The notes beneath the pieces were generated by a model, which was not told where the DNA came from, ran no database searches, and saw nothing but the letters and a program-made list of their open reading frames with translations. Made by a program: the position numbers and the translations under genes. A stretch of 64,000 nucleotides of DNA from Oerskovia douganii (GTDB taxonomy: Bacteria; Actinomycetota; Actinomycetes; Actinomycetales; Cellulomonadaceae). Every line of letters begins with the position of its first letter. The first letter of the stretch is position 1. The stretch lies in contig NZ_JACSPN010000004.1 in NCBI RefSeq assembly GCF_015142735.1, forward strand, positions 23,207-87,206. The letters are read 5' to 3'. Shown here one piece after another: positions 30,955 through 39,276 of the stretch.

Positions 30955-32051
30955 GCACCTGCCTTGACGACGGCGTTGACGCCGGTCACGATGCGGTCGA
31001 GGTCCTCGGCCGACAGCGACGGGTGCACGGGCAGCGAGATGACCTCTGCCGCGGCCTTCTCGGTCTCCGCGAGCTCCAGGCCCGGAGCGAAGTGCTTGAG
31101 GCTCTCGAGACGGTGGTTCGGGATCGGGTAGTAGACCCCCGACCCCACGCCGTGCTCCTCGCGCAGAGCGGTCACGACCCGGTCACGGTCCTCGGAGACG
31201 CGGATCGTGTACTGGTGGTAGACGTGCACGGCGCCGTCGGCGACGCGCGGGGTGACGACCCCCTCGAGGTGCGCGTCGAGGAAGGCCGCGTTGCGCTGGC
31301 GGTCAGCGGTCCAGCCACCGACCTTGGTGAGCTGCACGCGACCGATCGCCGCGTGGACGTCGGTCATGCGGGCGTTGAAGCCCACGACCTCGTTGGCGTA
31401 CTGCTTCTCCATGCCCTGGTTGCGCAGCAGGCGGACGTTGCGCGCGATCTCGTCGGTCGCGCACGAGACCATGCCGCCCTCGCCCGACGTCATGTTCTTG
31501 GTCGGGTAGAGGCTGAACATCGCGAACGCGCCGAAGCTGCCGACGGGGCGCCCGCCGAGCGAGGCCCCGTGCGCCTGGGCGGCGTCCTCGAAGAGGAGCA
31601 GGTCGTGCTCGTCCGCGATCGCCTGGAGCGCCGGCATGTCGGCGGGGTGGCCGTAGAGGTGGACCGGCATGATCGCCTTGGTCCGCTCGGTCACCGCGGC
31701 CCGGACGGCGTCAGGGGCGAGGCAGAAGTACTCGGGCTCGATGTCGGCGAAGACCGGGGTCGCCCCCGTGAGCGCGACCGAGTTCGCCGTGGCGGCGAAC
31801 GTGAAGGACGGGACGATGACCTCGTCGCCGGGACCGATTCCCGCAGCCAGGAGCCCGAGGTGCAGACCCGAGGTGCCCGAGTTCACGGCGACCGAGGTGC
31901 GGCCGCCCACCAGGACGTCGCCGAACTCCTTCTCGAAGGCCGCGACCTCCGGGCCCTGGGCGATCATCCCGCTGCGTAGGACACGGTCGACCGCCTCTCG
32001 CTCCTCGTCGCCGACGATCGGCTTGGCTGCTGGGATAAGCGCCTGGCTCAT
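30951..32051 (-). CDS. DegT/DnrJ/EryC1 sugar aminotransferase, WbpE/WlbC-like
   Basis: A 366-residue PLP enzyme that should transfer an amino group to the 3-keto nucleotide sugar made by the next gene's product. Motifs seen: NSGTSGLHLGLLAAGI for the cofactor phosphate, FEDAAQAHGA with Asp156 for the pyridine nitrogen, and SLYPTKNMTSGEGG with Lys185 as Schiff-base residue. The length and the start MSQALIPAAKPIVGDEE fit the VioA/WbpE class. I chose ATG at 32051; its start overlaps the acetyltransferase stop by four bases and a GAGAGG lies about ten bases upstream inside that gene. Confidence 0.9.
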   Translation of the reverse strand: MSQALIPAAKPIVGDEEREAVDRVLRSGMIAQGPEVAAFEKEFGDVLVGGRTSVAVNSGTSGLHLGLLAAGIGPGDEVIVPSFTFAATANSVALTGATPVFADIEPEYFCLAPDAVRAAVTERTKAIMPVHLYGHPADMPALQAIADEHDLLLFEDAAQAHGASLGGRPVGSFGAFAMFSLYPTKNMTSGEGGMVSCATDEIARNVRLLRNQGMEKQYANEVVGFNARMTDVHAAIGRVQLTKVGGWTADRQRNAAFLDAHLEGVVTPRVADGAVHVYHQYTIRVSEDRDRVVTALREEHGVGSGVYYPIPNHRLESLKHFAPGLELAETEKAAAEVISLPVHPSLSAEDLDRIVTGVNAVVKAGA

Positions 32052-32644
32052 GGGGCCACTACCTCTCTGATGGAGTTCTCGTGCTCTTCGAAACGGGTGC
32101 CGTTCACCGGGCAGACCCAGTGGTCCCCCTGTCGTTCGAGCGGCTGACCCGCGTACCCGACCCACCCCACCTGCCGCGCCGGCACACCGACGACGATCGC
32201 GTGGGGAGGGACATCTCTGGTGACGACGGCACCGGCAGCCACGGTTGCCCAGGCTCCGACCGTCACAGGCGCCACGCAGACGGCACGTGCTCCGATGGAC
32301 GCGCCCTTCTCGATCGTCACACCGACCGCGTGCCAGTCGTCAGCGCTCTTCAGCGAGCCGTCAGGATTGATAGCACGGGGGTAGGTGTCATTCGTGAGGA
32401 CTGCGGCCGGGCCGATGAAGACTCCGTCAGCCAGGGTCGCCGGCTCATAGACGAGTGCGTAGTTCTGGATCTTGCAGTGTCGACCCACCTGGACTCCGGT
32501 GCCGATGTAGGCGCCTCGTCCGACCACGCATGATTCGCCCAGTCTGACGCCCTCTCGCACCTGAGCGAGATGCCAGATCTGGCTGCCCTCACCGATGCTC
32601 GCGTCGTCGGAGACATCGGCGCTGGGGGCGATGCGAATGGTCAT
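32048..32644 (-). CDS. Hexapeptide-repeat N-acetyltransferase, WbpD/WlbB-like
   Basis: A 198-residue left-handed beta-helix acyltransferase with repeated hexapeptide units (IGEGSQIWHLAQV, CVVGRGAYIGTGV, VTVGAWATVAAGAVV, VVGVPARQVGWVG). In the Wbp pathway WbpD acetylates the 3-amino group of UDP-GlcNAc(3NH2)A using acetyl-CoA. Motif content and length agree with WbpD/WlbB, and the two partner enzymes follow in the same operon with four-base overlaps. AAGGG lies eight bases before the ATG at 32644. It is the first gene of the minus-strand operon. The 168 bases to the divergent GT2 gene should hold both promoters; a TAGAGT -10-like box is at 32680-32685 on the minus strand. Confidence 0.88.
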   Translation of the reverse strand: MTIRIAPSADVSDDASIGEGSQIWHLAQVREGVRLGESCVVGRGAYIGTGVQVGRHCKIQNYALVYEPATLADGVFIGPAAVLTNDTYPRAINPDGSLKSADDWHAVGVTIEKGASIGARAVCVAPVTVGAWATVAAGAVVTRDVPPHAIVVGVPARQVGWVGYAGQPLERQGDHWVCPVNGTRFEEHENSIREVVAP

Positions 32645-32812
32645 GAAAAATCCCTTCGAGATCTCAGTAGCCCAGGAACACTCTAGACGGCGCGCACAGT
32701 GACATCGACCACGGTCACGGCGTGCATCACGACGTCACCGGGCGGTGCGACCGGGGCACCACCGCACGGTCGTGACATCGACCGGTCAGGTCGGCCTGCA
32801 AGAATACGTGCC

Positions 32813-33547
32813 ATGGAATCCCCTGAGGCGCCCGGCCTCACCGAGTCGACCCTCGTCGCCCCTTCGCCGGACCGTCGGACGCTCGACGACGTCTGGCTCG
32901 TGGTCCCGCTGTACAACGAGGCCGAGGTGGTGGGCGACGTCGTCCGTGCGGCCCTGCGGACGTTCCCGCACATCGTCTGCGTCGACGACGGCAGCTCGGA
33001 CGAGTCGGCCGCCCGCGCCCGGGAGGCCGGCGCGACGGTCCTGCGGCACGCCGTGAACCTCGGCCAGGGTGCAGCGCTGCAGACAGGCATCGAGTACGCG
33101 CGGAGCCGGCCCGGTGCCGCCTACGTCGTGACGTTCGACGCGGACGGGCAGCACCAGGTGGAGGACGCCGTCTCGATGGTCGAGAGGGCCCGCTCCGAGG
33201 ACCTGGCCATCGTGTTCGGGTCACGCTTCCTCGACGACCGGACGCGGCCGGGGCTGCTCAAGCGGGCCGTGCTCCGCACGGCGGTCTGGTTCACCAACCG
33301 CAGCACGGGACTGAGGCTCACGGACGCCCACAACGGGCTGCGCGTCCTGCGGGTCGACGCGGCGCGCACGGTGGACCTCCACCAGGACCGCATGGCCCAC
33401 GCCAGCGAGATCGTGCTCCAGCTCGGGCGCACCGGCCTCCCGTGGGGAGAGCACCCGGTCCACGTCCTGTACACGGACTACTCGCGCGGCAAGGGACAGT
33501 CGCTCTGGAACTCCGTCAACATCCTCGTCGACCTGGTCTTCAAGTAG
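32813..33547 (+). CDS. GT2 glycosyltransferase, polyprenyl-phosphate sugar synthase type
   Basis: A 244-residue soluble GT-A enzyme: VWLVVPLYNEAEVVGDVV, IVCVDDGSSDES, NLGQGAALQTGIEYA, and the acidic motif DADGQHQ. It is the short form without C-terminal helices, like many dolichol-phosphate mannose synthase relatives. It is followed after 16 bases by a DUF2304 membrane protein; this pair recurs in bacterial polysaccharide loci and probably forms a loading complex (known association, function inferred). ATG at 32813 is preceded by AAGAAT seven bases upstream, a possible weak -10 of a leaderless transcript, and no Shine-Dalgarno sequence. Confidence 0.86.
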   Translation: MESPEAPGLTESTLVAPSPDRRTLDDVWLVVPLYNEAEVVGDVVRAALRTFPHIVCVDDGSSDESAARAREAGATVLRHAVNLGQGAALQTGIEYARSRPGAAYVVTFDADGQHQVEDAVSMVERARSEDLAIVFGSRFLDDRTRPGLLKRAVLRTAVWFTNRSTGLRLTDAHNGLRVLRVDAARTVDLHQDRMAHASEIVLQLGRTGLPWGEHPVHVLYTDYSRGKGQSLWNSVNILVDLVFK

Positions 33548-33563
33548 ACCGGAAGGGCTCCTC

Positions 33564-33932
33564 ATGCTGATTCAGGTCATCCTCCTCGCAGCGATCGCCG
33601 TCGTCGCCGTCCTCCTCACGCGGTCGACCGCCGACGCACGCCACCAGGCCATCCGCAGGCTGCTGCTCGCGGGCTTCGTGGTCGCGTCCGTCGCCGCCAT
33701 CGTCTTCCCTCAGGCCCTGTCGTACCTCGCCAACCTCATCGGGGTCGGCCGTGGGACCGACCTCCTGCTCTACGCGCTCGTGATCGCGTTCGTCAGCTAC
33801 ATCGCGACGAGCCATCGGCGGGCGAACCAGCTCTCGCGCAAGATCACGCTCCTGACGCGGGAGCTGAGCCTCGCCGAGGCACGGATCGAGTCCGTGGCCA
33901 AGCCGGAGGACACTCCCCCTCCCGCGGCCTGA
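33564..33932 (+). CDS. DUF2304 family small membrane protein
   Basis: A 122-residue protein with three hydrophobic segments (about 3-19, 32-52 and 66-82) and a charged C-terminal coiled-coil-like stretch (RRANQLSRKITLLTREL). Length and layout match DUF2304 proteins, which accompany GT2 enzymes in polysaccharide loci. GAAGGG lies six bases upstream of ATG 33564. It is probably co-transcribed with the GT2 gene and membrane-anchors it (inference). Confidence 0.83.
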   Translation: MLIQVILLAAIAVVAVLLTRSTADARHQAIRRLLLAGFVVASVAAIVFPQALSYLANLIGVGRGTDLLLYALVIAFVSYIATSHRRANQLSRKITLLTRELSLAEARIESVAKPEDTPPPAA

Positions 33933-33993
33933 TCTGCACAAGTCCTCCACCCGAAGCGCTCCGCCCGCTTGCCGGTCCTCACCCGTGCCGCAA

Positions 33994-33999
33994 TAGGCT
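33994..33999 (+). promoter_or_regulatory. -10 box (TAGGCT) upstream of the LCP gene
   Basis: TAGGCT ends six bases before a GTG at 34006. The transcript would therefore begin at or near that codon and either be leaderless for a 53-codon frame or carry a leader of about 170 bases in front of the LCP gene. Confidence 0.5.
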
Positions 34000-34005
34000 C
34001 TAGCC

Positions 34006-34167
34006 GTGACGTCTCCTCGGCCCTCCCTCTCCGCCACCGGCACTGCCGCAGGTCAGCGGCCCTCGTGGCGCCAGAGCTGCCCCTCCCCGTCCGCAGAGAC
34101 CGGCCTGCACACGCGGTCGGTCCAGGTCGACGTGCGCCGCGACGACGGCGCACGGGTCGGCGGCTGA
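34006..34167 (+). CDS. Possible 53-residue leader peptide upstream of the LCP gene
   Basis: An open frame from GTG 34006 to TGA 34167, out of frame with the LCP gene and ending seven bases before its ATG. It starts six bases after a TAGGCT box, the same spacing seen at several leaderless genes in this window. The product is Ser/Arg/Pro-rich (ends VDVRRDDGARVGG) with no recognised domain, signal or helix. The stop overlaps the GAGG that serves the LCP start, so translational coupling is possible. It may equally be untranslated leader, since GC-rich DNA keeps frames open by chance. Confidence 0.3.
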   Translation: MTSPRPSLSATGTAAGQRPSWRQSCPSPSAETGLHTRSVQVDVRRDDGARVGG

Positions 34168-34174
34168 GGTCATC

Positions 34175-35695
34175 ATGTCCCGTGACGAGACCCCGTCGGA
34201 CCGGACCCGTCCGCCCAGCTTCACGCCGCAGCCGGGCCGCACGGAACGCCCGCCCAGCGCGGACGACGCCATCCCGGTCGGCTCGAACGGTTCCGCGCGG
34301 CGTCGGCCCGTCGAACCGATCGCCCCGGACGTCCAGGTCCCGCCGGCGGGCGAGCCGCGGATCCGGCGTCAGTCGTCACGCCGAGACCCTGCGCCGCAGG
34401 CCCGTCCGGGGACGCCGCCGTCGGCGATCCCCGCACGGGGAGTCGGTCGCCAGCGGACGGGTGCGGGCGACAGCGCCCCACGACGCTCCGTGAACGGCGC
34501 CGAACCACCACCGTCGCTTCCGCCGGCCCAGGGGCGCCGCGCGCCGTCGGGAGGGTCCTCGTCCGTCCGAGAGGTCGGCCCCACGGGCACCCGCGTCGCG
34601 CAGGGGGCCGCGTTCCGGCCCGCGTCCGGCGCCCGGGCGGCGGGGCCTCGCCCTGCCACCTCGCGTCAGCGCCCGCCCCGGGCTCCGGGTTCGCAGGGAG
34701 CTCCCGGCCGCCCCGTCGACGGGACTCCTCGCGCCGGGGCGCCCCGCGTCCGGGTGCGCAAGCGGCGCCTGTTCGCCACGGCAGGGGTCCTCGTGCTCGT
34801 CCTCCTCCTCGCGTGGCCGATCGGGCTGCTCGTGTGGGCGAACGGCAAGATCCAGCACGTCGACGCCCTGTCCGGGGCCGCGGGAACCCCTGGGCAGACC
34901 TACCTGCTCGCGGGCTCCGACGCTCGCGGCGAGGGCTTCAGCGAGGACGGTACGGAGGGCGCGCGTACCGACACGATCATGATCCTCCACAAGCCACGCA
35001 GCGGGCCCGCGTCGCTCATCAGCCTGCCGCGCGACACGTTCGCGGAGATCCCGGGCAAGGGTCCGGCCAAGCTCAACGCCGCCTACTCGTGGGGCGGGGC
35101 GCCGCTGCTCGTCCAGACCGTCGAGGGGCTCACCGGTCTGACGGTCGACCACTACGTGGAGATCGGGTTCGGAGGCGTCGCGGGGATCGTGGACGCGGTC
35201 GGTGGCGTCGAGCTGTGCCTCGACTACGACGTGGACGACGCCCGGAGCGAGCTCGTCTGGACCGCGGGCTGCCACGTCGCGGACGGGAAGACCGCGCTGG
35301 CCTTCTCGCGCATGCGCTACGCGGACGCCCAGGGCGACATCGGCCGCGCGGAGCGTCAGCGGCAGGTGATCGGCGCCGTGAGCAAGGAGGCTGCCGACAC
35401 GAGCCTGCTGGTCCAGCCCTGGAGCCAGGTCTCGCTCCTCGACGCCGGCCTGGCGTCGTTGGTCGTCGACGAGAAGACCGGGATCGTCGACCTCGGCAGG
35501 TTGGTGCTCGCGTTCCGCGAGGCGAACGGGCCGGAGGGCGTGACGGGTACGCCGCCCATCTCCAACCCGGACTACCGTCCGGGTGGTGTGGGCTCGACCG
35601 TGCAGCTCGACCCGGACCTCAGCCCCGCGTTCTGGACCGACGTCCGGGACGGCACGCTGCCCGCGGGCGTCGTCGGCGGGCTACCGCAGCAGTAG
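34175..35695 (+). CDS. LytR-CpsA-Psr (LCP) family glycopolymer ligase
   Basis: A 506-residue membrane-anchored protein. LCP enzymes transfer lipid-linked wall glycopolymers onto peptidoglycan outside the membrane. Residues 1-195 form a long, Pro/Arg-rich, probably disordered cytoplasmic tail. One membrane helix follows (about 199-220, LVLVLLLAWPIGLLVWA), then an LCP domain with LLAGSDARGEG, RTDTIMILH, SLPRDTFAEIPG, KLNAAYSWGG, and RMRYADAQGDIGRAERQRQ, which contains the family's conserved arginines. The N-terminal tail is longer than usual. GAGG sits about six bases before ATG 34175. Placement at the end of the polymer locus suggests it attaches that polymer. Confidence 0.9.
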   Translation: MSRDETPSDRTRPPSFTPQPGRTERPPSADDAIPVGSNGSARRRPVEPIAPDVQVPPAGEPRIRRQSSRRDPAPQARPGTPPSAIPARGVGRQRTGAGDSAPRRSVNGAEPPPSLPPAQGRRAPSGGSSSVREVGPTGTRVAQGAAFRPASGARAAGPRPATSRQRPPRAPGSQGAPGRPVDGTPRAGAPRVRVRKRRLFATAGVLVLVLLLAWPIGLLVWANGKIQHVDALSGAAGTPGQTYLLAGSDARGEGFSEDGTEGARTDTIMILHKPRSGPASLISLPRDTFAEIPGKGPAKLNAAYSWGGAPLLVQTVEGLTGLTVDHYVEIGFGGVAGIVDAVGGVELCLDYDVDDARSELVWTAGCHVADGKTALAFSRMRYADAQGDIGRAERQRQVIGAVSKEAADTSLLVQPWSQVSLLDAGLASLVVDEKTGIVDLGRLVLAFREANGPEGVTGTPPISNPDYRPGGVGSTVQLDPDLSPAFWTDVRDGTLPAGVVGGLPQQ

Positions 35696-35701
35696 GCATG
35701 T

Positions 35702-35738
35702 CCGGAAGGGCCCGCTCCGTGCGGGCGGGCCCTTCCGG
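35702..35738. terminator. Bidirectional hairpin terminator between LCP and purE
   Basis: Arms 35702-35715 and 35725-35738 form a perfect 14-bp GC-rich stem with a nine-base loop. There is no U-tract. It lies between convergent genes and can serve both. Confidence 0.8.
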
Positions 35739-35786
35739 GCCGTGGCCCCTGGCCGCGCGTCCGTGCGGCCCGCCCGTGCGGCGCGC

Positions 35787-36344
35787 CTAGGCCCCGAACC
35801 CGGTCCGGCGCTCCCCCGCGACCGAGGCGCGCAGCGCGGCGCCCTTGGCGTGCGCCTGCTCGCTCAGCCCGTCCTGGAAGGCGACCATCTTCTCGCGCAG
35901 GCGCACCGCGCCGTCGTCCACGCCTGAGGCGAGGATCCGCGCGGCGAGCAGACCCGCGTTGCGCGCGCCCCCGATCGAGACGGTCGCGACAGGTACGCCC
36001 GCGGGCATCTGGACGATCGACAGGAGCGAGTCCATGCCGTCGAGGTACCGCAGCGGGACGGGCACCCCGATGACCGGCAGCGGCGTGACGGCCGCGAGCA
36101 TGCCCGGCAGGTGCGCGGCTCCCCCGGCGCCCGCGACGATCACGCGCAGCCCGCGCTCGGCGGCGCTGCGACCGTAGTCGATCATCTCGGTCGGCATGCG
36201 GTGGGCCGAGACGACGTCGACCTCGACGGCCACGCCGAACTCGCGCAGCGCGGTCGCTGCCTCCTGCATGACGGGCCAGTCGGAGTCGGAGCCCATCACG
36301 ATCCCCACGACGGGGTTGTCGACCACAGCGGTGTTCTCGGACAT
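35787..36344 (-). CDS. purE: N5-carboxyaminoimidazole ribonucleotide mutase
   Basis: A 185-residue class I PurE, which converts N5-CAIR to CAIR in purine biosynthesis. Seen: [14 protein letters not shown] at the N-terminus, [11 protein letters not shown] with the catalytic-region His, and [12 protein letters not shown], all family-typical. It lies three bases downstream of purK in the same direction, forming the usual purK-purE operon. The C-terminus ends with a short Arg/Gly tail. Confidence 0.97.
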   Translation of the reverse strand: MSENTAVVDNPVVGIVMGSDSDWPVMQEAATALREFGVAVEVDVVSAHRMPTEMIDYGRSAAERGLRVIVAGAGGAAHLPGMLAAVTPLPVIGVPVPLRYLDGMDSLLSIVQMPAGVPVATVSIGGARNAGLLAARILASGVDDGAVRLREKMVAFQDGLSEQAHAKGAALRASVAGERRTGFGA

Positions 36345-36347
36345 GTC

Positions 36348-37583
36348 TCAGGCCTTCGTCTCGTCGGTGGTGGGGTCCGTGGGGAGGGGTTCGCCGCGCA
36401 GCAGAGCGGCTGCGCCCAGCGCCCGACGGCGGACCTCGCCCAGGTCCTGACCGCTCACGTTCACGTGGGCGAGCTTGCGGCCCGGGCGCACGTCCTTGCC
36501 GTACAGGTTGACGCGGGCGTCGGGGAACGCGCCCAGGACCTCCGGCAGCGCGTCGGTGAGCGCGGGCAGGCTCGAACCGAGCACGTTGGCCATGACGGTC
36601 CACGGCGCCGTGGGCGCCGTGTCGCCGAGCGGCAGGTCGAGGACCGCGCGCAGGTGCTGCTCGAACTGGCTCGTGACCGAGCCGTCGATGGTCCAGTGGC
36701 CCGAGTTGTGGGGTCGCATCGCCAGCTCGTTGACCAAGACGCGGCGCACAGGGGGTCCGTCCGCCGAGCCGTCGAGCAGCTCGAACATCTCGACGGCCAG
36801 CACGCCCGTCACGTCGAGGCCCTCGGCGATCTCGACCGCGACCTGGCGCGCCCGCCGGGCCTCGTCGTCGCTCAGGTCCGGGGCAGGGGCGACGACCTCG
36901 GCGCACACGCCGTCCCGCTGGATCGACTCGACCACGGGCCAGGTGCGGACCTCACCGCTGGGCCGACGAGCCACGAGGACCGCGAGCTCGCGCGTGAACG
37001 GCACCTTCTCCTCGACGAGGAGCTGCGGGCCGCCTGCTGCCGCGGCGACGAGCCAGTCCGTGGCGTCGTCGGCCGAGGACACGACGCGGACGCCCTTGCC
37101 GTCGTAGCCGCCACGGGACGTCTTGACGACCGCCTGGCCGCCGACCTCGTCGAGGAAGGCGGCGAGCGTCGCGCGCCCCTGCTCGGGGTCGAGCGGCAGG
37201 GGGGCCCAGCGCGGGCAGGGAGCACCGAGCTCGGTCAGGCGCCGTCGCATCACGATCTTGTCCTGGGCCTGGACCAGGGCGTGCGGCGCGGGCCGCACCG
37301 GGGTGCCGTGCTCGATGAGGTCGGTCAGCAGGTCGTTGGGGACGTGCTCGTGCTCGAACGTGAGGACGTCGGCGGGCGCCCGCCCGTCCGAGGGGGTGAT
37401 GAGGTCACGGATCGCGGCCTCGTCGGCCGCGGCGCCCACGGGGGCGTCGGTCACGACCTGGGCCGCCGACGATCCAGGAGCCTCGACGAGCACCCGCAGG
37501 TGCACCCCGAGCTCACCGGCCGCAGGGGCCATCATGCGGGCGAGCTGCCCGCCTCCGACAACGGCGATCACTGGTGCTGACAC
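36348..37583 (-). CDS. purK: N5-carboxyaminoimidazole ribonucleotide synthase
   Basis: A 411-residue ATP-grasp enzyme that makes N5-CAIR from AIR, bicarbonate and ATP, feeding PurE next to it. Seen: VIAVVGGGQLARMMAPAA, KTSRGGYDGKGVRV in the ATP-grasp core, LLVEEKVPFTRELAVLVAR, and ELAMRPHNSGHWTIDGS with the conserved metal-site residues. The GTG at 37583 was chosen since the family starts there and a TACCCT box lies eight bases upstream; a longer upstream frame has no homology-like content. It is divergent from the GtrA gene. Confidence 0.96.
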   Translation of the reverse strand: MSAPVIAVVGGGQLARMMAPAAGELGVHLRVLVEAPGSSAAQVVTDAPVGAAADEAAIRDLITPSDGRAPADVLTFEHEHVPNDLLTDLIEHGTPVRPAPHALVQAQDKIVMRRRLTELGAPCPRWAPLPLDPEQGRATLAAFLDEVGGQAVVKTSRGGYDGKGVRVVSSADDATDWLVAAAAGGPQLLVEEKVPFTRELAVLVARRPSGEVRTWPVVESIQRDGVCAEVVAPAPDLSDDEARRARQVAVEIAEGLDVTGVLAVEMFELLDGSADGPPVRRVLVNELAMRPHNSGHWTIDGSVTSQFEQHLRAVLDLPLGDTAPTAPWTVMANVLGSSLPALTDALPEVLGAFPDARVNLYGKDVRPGRKLAHVNVSGQDLGEVRRRALGAAALLRGEPLPTDPTTDETKA

Positions 37584-37591
37584 GTGTACCG

Positions 37592-37597
37592 AGGGTA
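37592..37597 (-). promoter_or_regulatory. -10 box (TACCCT) of leaderless purK-purE
   Basis: On the minus strand TACCCT ends eight bases before the GTG of purK, without a Shine-Dalgarno sequence between. It is probably a leaderless promoter. Confidence 0.5.
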
Positions 37598-37671
37598 GTC
37601 GCTCGGCCGGCCGTCGGCCGACGCGTCCCACCCGGCGGTTGCTCCTGGCAATCTTTCCCAGGTCCACGGCG

Positions 37672-37677
37672 TACCCT
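37672..37677 (+). promoter_or_regulatory. -10 box (TACCCT) of leaderless gtrA-like gene
   Basis: TACCCT ends seven bases before the ATG at 37685. The same hexamer serves the divergent purK gene about 80 bases away. Confidence 0.5.
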
Positions 37678-37684
37678 GCCGAGC

Positions 37685-38218
37685 ATGCCCAGCCAGGTCG
37701 ACGAGCTCGCGCTCGAGCCAGCCGGGCCGTCCACCGCCCGCGGCACCCGAGCCGTTCGCGCGCCGGTCGGCGGCCCTGCTCGTGGTGCGCGCAGCGCGCG
37801 CGTCGCCGCGCGCCTGCTTGAGCTCGGCCGCTTCAGCCTCGTCGGGACCATCGCGTTCTTCGTCGATCTCGGCGTCTTCAACCTCCTGCGGTTCGGCCCC
37901 TGGGAGGCGCTCAGCTCGAGCCCTCTCGAGGCCAAGGCGTTCGCCGTCGCGGTGTCGACGCTGGTGTCGTGGCTCGGCAGCCGCTACTGGACGTTCTCCG
38001 ACCGGCGCACCGCGCGGCGCACGCGCGAGCTGGTCGTGTTCCTGCTCGTGAACGCCGTCGGCATGGCCATCTCGCTCGGGTGCCTCGCCTTCACGACGAG
38101 CGTCCTGGGCCTGACGTCGCCGTTCGCGGAGAACATCTCCGCGAACGTCGTCGGCCTCGCCCTGGCCAACCTCTTCCGCTACGCGAGCTATCGCAGGATC
38201 GTCTTCACGGGCGTCTGA
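37685..38218 (+). CDS. GtrA-family membrane protein, second copy
   Basis: A 177-residue protein with a 45-residue basic, Pro/Ala-rich N-terminal extension followed by four hydrophobic segments of the GtrA type: RFSLVGTIAFFVDLGVF, WLGSRYWTFSD, VVFLLVNAVGMAISLGCLA and a last one ending NLFRYASYRRIVF. GtrA proteins are linked to translocation of polyprenyl-phosphate sugars. It has no GtrB-like partner beside it, so it may serve transferases encoded elsewhere, including those in the polymer locus. It is divergent from purK. Confidence 0.85.
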   Translation: MPSQVDELALEPAGPSTARGTRAVRAPVGGPARGARSARVAARLLELGRFSLVGTIAFFVDLGVFNLLRFGPWEALSSSPLEAKAFAVAVSTLVSWLGSRYWTFSDRRTARRTRELVVFLLVNAVGMAISLGCLAFTTSVLGLTSPFAENISANVVGLALANLFRYASYRRIVFTGV

Positions 38219-38292
38219 CCGCACCGCGGTCGGCGGCGGCGACCGTCACGCCGTGCCCGGTGCGTCGCGCCGCCCACGGCGTCACCCCGGCC

Positions 38293-38298
38293 TAGGGT
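38293..38298 (+). promoter_or_regulatory. -10 box (TAGGGT) of leaderless lipoprotein gene
   Basis: TAGGGT ends six bases before ATG 38305, in the spacing of the other leaderless genes of this window. Confidence 0.5.
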
Positions 38299-38304
38299 GG
38301 CGAC

Positions 38305-39276
38305 ATGCTCAGGCGAACGAGCCTTCTCACGGCCGCCGTCCTCGTCACGCTGACGGGGTGCACGGCGGAGACCGCCACCGAGCCCAGCACGGAGCGATGG
38401 CACACGTCTGCCTACGCCGCGCACGAGATCCTCCCCCGCACCTACTCGACGCTCCTCGACCTCGACGACCCTGACCAGCCCGTCGACGACCGCGGTGTCC
38501 GCGCCGTCCCGTGGGAGGGCTTCGCGGAGCCGGTCTACCATCCCGTCGCCATGGCGATGTATGCGCTCCGTGCCGTCGAGTCCTACCGGCAGACCGACGA
38601 TCCCGAGTACCTGCGCCGCGCGATCGCGAACGGGGAGGCCCTGCTCGACGGGTCGGACGAGATCGCCGGGGCACGGTGGTTCCCCTACCCGTTCGACTAC
38701 GCGTTGAACGGCGACCAGGGGATGACGCTCACCGCCCCCTGGTACTCGGGCATGGCGCAGGGCCAGGCGCTCTCCCTCGTCTCACGGCTGTGGAGCGTGA
38801 CCGGTGACACGCGGTGGCGCGACGCCGCGACGAGCATCGTCGCGACCTACCGTGCCGACGGCCCCGGGGACGGTCCGTGGTTCGCCCACGTGATCGCCGG
38901 CGACCTGTGGTTCGAGGAGTACCCCGACGCCCGCGGCACGGTCGCGCCGACCCAGGTCGTGAACGGGCACGTCTACTCGGCCTGGGGCCTCTACGACTAT
39001 CTCACCTTCGTCGACCACGACGACCAGGTGCTGGCGCTGTGGGACGGCGCCGTGACGACCGTCCGCCGACAGTTCTCCGCGTTCCGGCTCGAGGACGCGA
39101 TCTCCTACTACTGCATCGCGCAGTACTGCAAGGACACGTCGTGGCGGTCGGAGCCGTACCATCGTGGCGTCGCCAACCAGCTGGACACGCTCGGGCTGAT
39201 GACGGGGGACGCCGCGTTCCTGGAGCTGGCCGACACCCTCCGGCGCGACTACGCGGCGTCCGGGGCGACGCGCTGA
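38305..39276 (+). CDS. Lipoprotein with D-glucuronyl C5-epimerase-like domain
   Basis: A 323-residue exported lipoprotein: a signal sequence with lipobox LTGC (Cys about residue 19) is followed by an alpha/alpha-barrel-like domain. PWYSGMAQGQALSLVSRLW, GDLWFEEYP and VNGHVYSAWGLYDY match the C-terminal domain of D-glucuronyl C5-epimerases (heparan/heparosan type), which invert uronic acids within polysaccharide chains. Whether this form epimerises, binds or hydrolyses a uronic-acid polymer cannot be told. Its position after the uronate-polymer locus makes the polymer a candidate substrate (inference). Short spacing to a TAGGGT box suggests a leaderless mRNA. Confidence 0.75.
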   Translation: MLRRTSLLTAAVLVTLTGCTAETATEPSTERWHTSAYAAHEILPRTYSTLLDLDDPDQPVDDRGVRAVPWEGFAEPVYHPVAMAMYALRAVESYRQTDDPEYLRRAIANGEALLDGSDEIAGARWFPYPFDYALNGDQGMTLTAPWYSGMAQGQALSLVSRLWSVTGDTRWRDAATSIVATYRADGPGDGPWFAHVIAGDLWFEEYPDARGTVAPTQVVNGHVYSAWGLYDYLTFVDHDDQVLALWDGAVTTVRRQFSAFRLEDAISYYCIAQYCKDTSWRSEPYHRGVANQLDTLGLMTGDAAFLELADTLRRDYAASGATR

